Source: Candidatus Ancillula trichonymphae ImTpAt
GTDB taxonomy: Bacteria; Actinomycetota; Actinomycetes; Actinomycetales; Bifidobacteriaceae
Assembly: GCA_000485475.1 (NCBI GenBank)
Contig: AXYY01000005.1
Location: forward strand, 1 to 6,859
DNA: 6,859 nt
Direction of reading: 5' to 3'
Shown here: piece after piece, positions 5,729 to 6,859 of the stretch
Numbering within the stretch: position 1 is the first letter of the stretch
How the letters are laid out: the number at the start of each line of letters is the position of its first letter
Program-made: the position numbers and the translations under genes
Notes under the pieces: model-generated
Database searches by the model: none
Seen by the model: the letters and a program-made list of their open reading frames with translations, nothing else
What the model was told of the DNA's origin: nothing

Positions 5729-6662
5729 ATGCCCATACGAGACTACCCGCAGAATTTCCGGCTGCTCACCGTTTGGAAGAAGAAGGAATTATCACGTTGA
5801 CGCACCTGCGCGCGGACGCACAAGATATTCGACCGCTCAGAATTATCATCATGAATTTGATGCCTACGAAAGTGGATACTGAGAGGTTCAACTTTTGAGG
5901 CTCCTTTCGAGCTCGTCTATTCAAATTGAGGCCTACTTTTTACGAACTGTGACGCACAATGCTGAAGCACGAAGCGGAACATCTCGACCGTTTCTATGTG
6001 GATTTCGGTGATATTATGGACAAGAAGTTCGACGCTATAGCTATAACGGGTGCACCTTTAGAGCAACTCGCATTTGAAGAGATGGATTATTGGGACGAAC
6101 TGGTAAAAGTCATCAACTGGGCGAGCAGTAATGTTTTTGCTGAGCTTTTCATCTGTTGGGGTGCGGCCGCTGGTTTGTATGTGGATTTCGGAGTTGAATA
6201 AAGTCAACTTGCCAGAGAAAATCTTCGGCGTTTTTCAGCACACTAAATCTGCAACCAGCCGTTTACGCGCGGTTTTGATGATGTCTTAAATATTCCACAC
6301 TCGCAGTATACTGCGCCGAATCAAGAACATACTAGATGAGTTAATTGGGCAGGGTAAGTTGGCTATACTTGTTGAATCAACACAAACTTCGGCAACCGTT
6401 TTGACAACGTCGCGCATGCACAAGACCTACGTTTTCGGGCACCTGGAATATGACCGGTATACACTTAGACATTGAGTATCGCCGAGATTTGAGCAAAGGG
6501 CTGACGTAAAATTTCCGCAGAATTATTATCCAGATGATGACTGCAACCAGATTCCGCAGTTTTCTTGGCGAGCAACTGCTTCGTTTTTTCAGCAACTGGA
6601 TCGATTATGTCTACCAGGAAACTCCCTACGACCTGTCAAAACTTAAACCTTGCGAATTCTAG
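5729..6662 (+). pseudogene. metA: Homoserine O-acyltransferase, decayed
   Basis: MetA acylates homoserine, the first committed step of methionine synthesis. The whole gene is recognisable but spread over several frames. MPIR starts at 5729; then in another frame EEEGI, AQDIRPLRIIIMNLMPTKVD (to a stop near 5898), LLRLLSSSSIQIEAYFLRTV (about 5890-5950), HLDRFYVDFGDIMDKKFDAI and ITGAPLEQLAFEEMDYWDEL in 5959-6201. FICWGAAAG carries the catalytic Cys (codon at 6154), but TAA 6199 ends that frame. KVNLPEKIFGVFQH, TRGFDDVLNIPHSQYT, KTYVFGHLEYDRYT (with the catalytic-type His), EYRRDLSKGL, KFPQNYYPDDD and finally NWIDYVYQETPYDLSKLK run to TAG 6660. The total span (~310 codons) equals a normal MetA, so the gene was lost by point indels rather than large deletion. 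This predicts loss of methionine synthesis by this route, unless another copy or a MetX exists elsewhere. Confidence 0.9.
5741..5758 (+). repeat. 18-nt near-repeat, copy in metA 5' end
   Basis: Matches 5681-5698 at 17 of 18 positions. It replaces the usual MetA sequence directly after MPIR with DYPQNF, resembling the GlyRS tail. Confidence 0.6.
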
Positions 6663-6859
6663 TTGAAGTAATGAACTTCTTAATATCATCCAGTTCTTGT
6701 ACAGAGATCGCGTGCATAAGTCCAGAATACGCATGATTCTCAGATGAGGTGTTCTGCTCTAACCACGCGGTAACTTTTTCACTGTAGTTTGGCGTAACAA
6801 TAGTATCTGCGAGTCCGTAACCGTGAAACACCTTGATTTGATTGGTTCCGCGCGCCTCA
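6643..6859 (-). CDS. Alpha/beta hydrolase (phospholipase/carboxylesterase type), C-terminal part, runs off right edge
   Basis: The last 71 residues of a protein whose N-terminus lies beyond the window. IKVFHGYGLADTIVTPNYSE contains the H-G-x-x-D-x-x-V strand-loop that carries the catalytic acid (Asp in LADTIV), and SGLMHAISVQELDDIKKFI contains the catalytic His (MHAIS) followed by the terminal helix. This is the end of the phospholipase/carboxylesterase family (YpfH/EstB-like), small cytoplasmic serine hydrolases of uncertain natural substrate. The nucleophile motif G-x-S-x-G should lie outside. A GTG at 6831 could be mistaken for a start, but the frame is open upstream to the edge and the sequence before it (NQIKV) belongs to the same strand. 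The TAA at 6643 places its last 20 nt over the end of the convergent metA pseudogene. Confidence 0.7.
   Translation of the reverse strand, partial: EARGTNQIKVFHGYGLADTIVTPNYSEKVTAWLEQNTSSENHAYSGLMHAISVQELDDIKKFITSTRIRKV

Noticed and set aside
3685..5811. ACGCACCTGCGC occurring both near the folA end (3685) and in metA (about 5800).
   Set aside because: Only 12 nt. The metA copy encodes part of a plausible MetA sequence, so chance or codon usage is the simplest explanation.
5496..5882. 128-residue plus-strand open frame across the glyS end and metA start.
   Set aside because: Alternative frame of glyS that continues into metA. Neither part gives a recognisable protein, and the real readings lie in the other frames.

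Overview
The window looks like a piece of a shrinking genome from a low-GC actinobacterium. A bifidobacteria-like host-associated or endosymbiotic lineage (for example the termite-protist symbiont 'Candidatus Ancillula') would fit, but that is inference. The grounds are a single-chain alpha2-type glycyl-tRNA synthetase, a dihydrofolate reductase whose N-terminus resembles actinobacterial FolA, a TrmH-type methyltransferase, a MetA remnant of recognisable type, consensus sigma70-like promoters, two start codons lying 6-7 nt behind a -10 box (leaderless arrangement), and many genes broken by frameshifts and stops.

Layout. (1) 1-459, minus: N-terminal part of an intact TrmH/SpoU RNA 2'-O-methyltransferase that runs off the left edge. 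(2) 581-1301, plus: a perfect TTGACA-N17-TATAAT promoter drives a half gene for single-stranded DNA-binding protein, followed by two broken small genes (a two-helix membrane protein and an unknown acidic protein) that still carry good ribosome binding sites. (3) 1321-3636, plus: the wreck of a lactococcin 972-type bacteriocin locus, with the mature part of the bacteriocin lacking its leader, the last ~45 residues of an ABC-transporter ATPase, and a near full-length but multiply frameshifted DUF1430-type bacteriocin-associated membrane protein. (4) 3659-4254, minus: intact folA with an odd C-terminal tail that runs through an inverted repeat. (5) 4319-5725, plus: intact glyS, divergent from folA. 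(6) 5729-6662, plus: a metA pseudogene 3 nt behind glyS, collinear with MetA from first to last residues but in several frames. (7) 6643-6859, minus: the C-terminus of an alpha/beta hydrolase (phospholipase/carboxylesterase type), convergent with and overlapping the metA tail.

Only the housekeeping genes (methyltransferase, folA, glyS) and the edge hydrolase look functional. About half of the window is decaying accessory or biosynthetic DNA. When complete, the central block would have secreted a small bacteriocin with a dedicated ABC export/immunity pair, and metA would have supplied the first committed step of methionine synthesis. I see no tRNA, rRNA, CRISPR array or transposase.
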